Source: Chitinophaga pinensis
GTDB taxonomy: Bacteria > Bacteroidota > Bacteroidia > Flavobacteriales_D > Crocinitomicaceae
Length of the DNA: 5,754 bases
NCBI GenBank assembly: GCA_945870115.1
Contig: CAMBRH010000227.1
Location: forward strand, 1-5,754
Direction: 5' to 3'
The position numbers and the translations under genes were made by a program. The notes beneath the pieces were generated by a model. The model did no database searches. It worked only from the letters and a program-made list of their open reading frames with translations, and was not told the DNA's origin. This document shows positions 4,908 through 5,754 of the stretch, in pieces (the stretch's first letter is position 1; each line of letters begins with the position of its first letter).

Positions 4908-5724
4908 ATTTTTCAATAAGCGGATTATACATCATAATAGCATTGTTTTCTGTAACTAATTCTTCTTGAATTTCATTGTTTTCAAGATTAAAAATTCTTT
5001 TCCAAATTTTATTGTGTCTTGTGTAACCTCCCCACCATTGGTGTTTAATGAGGTGATCGGTTTCGTAAATTTCGTAAGATAAATGTAAATCAGAATCACA
5101 TAAAATTTCTCCATTTAAATATTCTTCATCTAAATTAAGATTTATTTGAAAAGTATGATTTGTATCATTAAATAATTGTAAATCAATGTAATTATAGGAA
5201 AGTGTTGCTCCACAAGCAAATGGAATTGTCCTATTTACATCGGGGAAAACATCGTAACTGTGTCGCCAACGTTCTTTTATTGTCAGTGGAGAATGTAATG
5301 CCATCCAATAAAGTAGATTTCCAAGTTGACAAAGTCCACCGCCCGTGCCTTTTGAAATATTTCCATTGTGCAAAGTTAAACCGTCTAAATATCCTTTGTA
5401 TTTTCTAGGTCTTCCAACAAGTTGCCAAATGGAAAATGTTTCACCAGGCTTAATGATAACTTTATTGATTTTTTTTATCGCAATTTTTAAATTTATGCCT
5501 TTATTATGTTGCAAATGCATGTCAACATTTTTCAAAGGTCGCAATAAAAAAGATTTGTGTTGAATTAGAGAATTATCAAGATTTTTCGTTTTGTCTACTT
5601 TTGCAAAATGCTCTTTTCCAAAAATCCACCTCAATCTGCGTCTAAAAATAAAATATTCTGCCCCTAAAAACTTACGTAACTTGCTCCTTTTTTCAGGTTT
5701 TTGAACTTGATTTTCATTAAACAT
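4906..5724 (-). CDS. VanW family protein
   Basis: 272 aa, close to the short VanW of VanB-type vancomycin resistance clusters. The molecular function of the family is not established. Landmarks are: a basic N-terminus without a signal peptide (RSKLRKFLGAEYFIFRRRLR, 13-32); KPGETFSIW (92-100); the signature GGGLCQLGNLLYW (128-140, with C132); H155 in RHSYDVFPD; and IPFACGATLSYNY (167-179, with C171). This core matches the VanW domain well. There is no attached peptidoglycan-binding or YoaR-like region. The ATG at 5724-5722 is the first in-frame start visible; only 30 upstream bases are in the window, and no promoter can be recognised. No vanH, vanB, vanX or VanRS-like gene is nearby, so the presence of VanW gives no reason to infer vancomycin resistance. 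It converges on the metal transporter gene. Confidence 0.88.
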   Translation of the reverse strand: MFNENQVQKPEKRSKLRKFLGAEYFIFRRRLRWIFGKEHFAKVDKTKNLDNSLIQHKSFLLRPLKNVDMHLQHNKGINLKIAIKKINKVIIKPGETFSIWQLVGRPRKYKGYLDGLTLHNGNISKGTGGGLCQLGNLLYWMALHSPLTIKERWRHSYDVFPDVNRTIPFACGATLSYNYIDLQLFNDTNHTFQINLNLDEEYLNGEILCDSDLHLSYEIYETDHLIKHQWWGGYTRHNKIWKRIFNLENNEIQEELVTENNAIMMYNPLIEK

Positions 5725-5754
5725 AGTAGTTAGGGTTTTAATTACTCTTGTTTT

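Noticed and set aside
192..5724. A single multi-gene envelope or defence system
   Set aside because: Genes are on both strands, separated by 70-210 bp gaps with their own promoters or terminators, and their families do not form any known or implied complex.

Overview
The window is AT-rich, has no Shine-Dalgarno-like sites, and carries several matches to the Bacteroidota promoter element TAnnTTTG. Together with a PafA-type alkaline phosphatase and short Flavobacterium-like intergenic repeats, this points to a member of the Flavobacteriia (family Flavobacteriaceae likely). Genus and species cannot be fixed from the sequence alone.

Layout from left to right. Positions 1-191 are an AT-rich spacer that probably holds the promoter and start codon of a gene running off the left edge on the minus strand. 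A short family-2 glycosyltransferase follows on the minus strand (192-878). A divergent intergenic region with an imperfect palindrome and a TAnnTTTG promoter then leads into a small secreted beta-rich protein of unknown function (974-1372, plus), closed by a clear intrinsic terminator. Next come pafA (1514-3157, plus; periplasmic phosphate monoesterase with all active-site residues), a small exported NlpC/P60/CHAP-like cysteine peptidase or amidase (3298-3768, plus), and a GufA/ZIP11-type metal transporter with a GTG start (3981-4805, plus). The transporter follows a perfect TAnnTTTG box and a perfect 14-bp palindrome. A VanW-family protein (4906-5724, minus) converges on the transporter.

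The genes look like separate transcription units rather than one operon. Several have envelope-related themes (sugar transfer, periplasmic phosphate release, possible peptide or peptidoglycan cleavage, metal transport, VanW), but nothing shows that they form one system. I see no rRNA, tRNA, CRISPR array, insertion sequence or phage gene.

The most unusual structure lies between the genes. An imperfect 37/38-bp direct repeat flanks the peptidase gene, and the intergenic spacers downstream of pafA, the peptidase gene and the transporter gene hold different short repeats, mostly of 7-bp period (GAAAGAC, GCAGATT and CATAATT types, plus a CACAAAGT type). The ZIP palindrome is the best regulatory candidate. 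I found no convincing previously undescribed multi-gene system.
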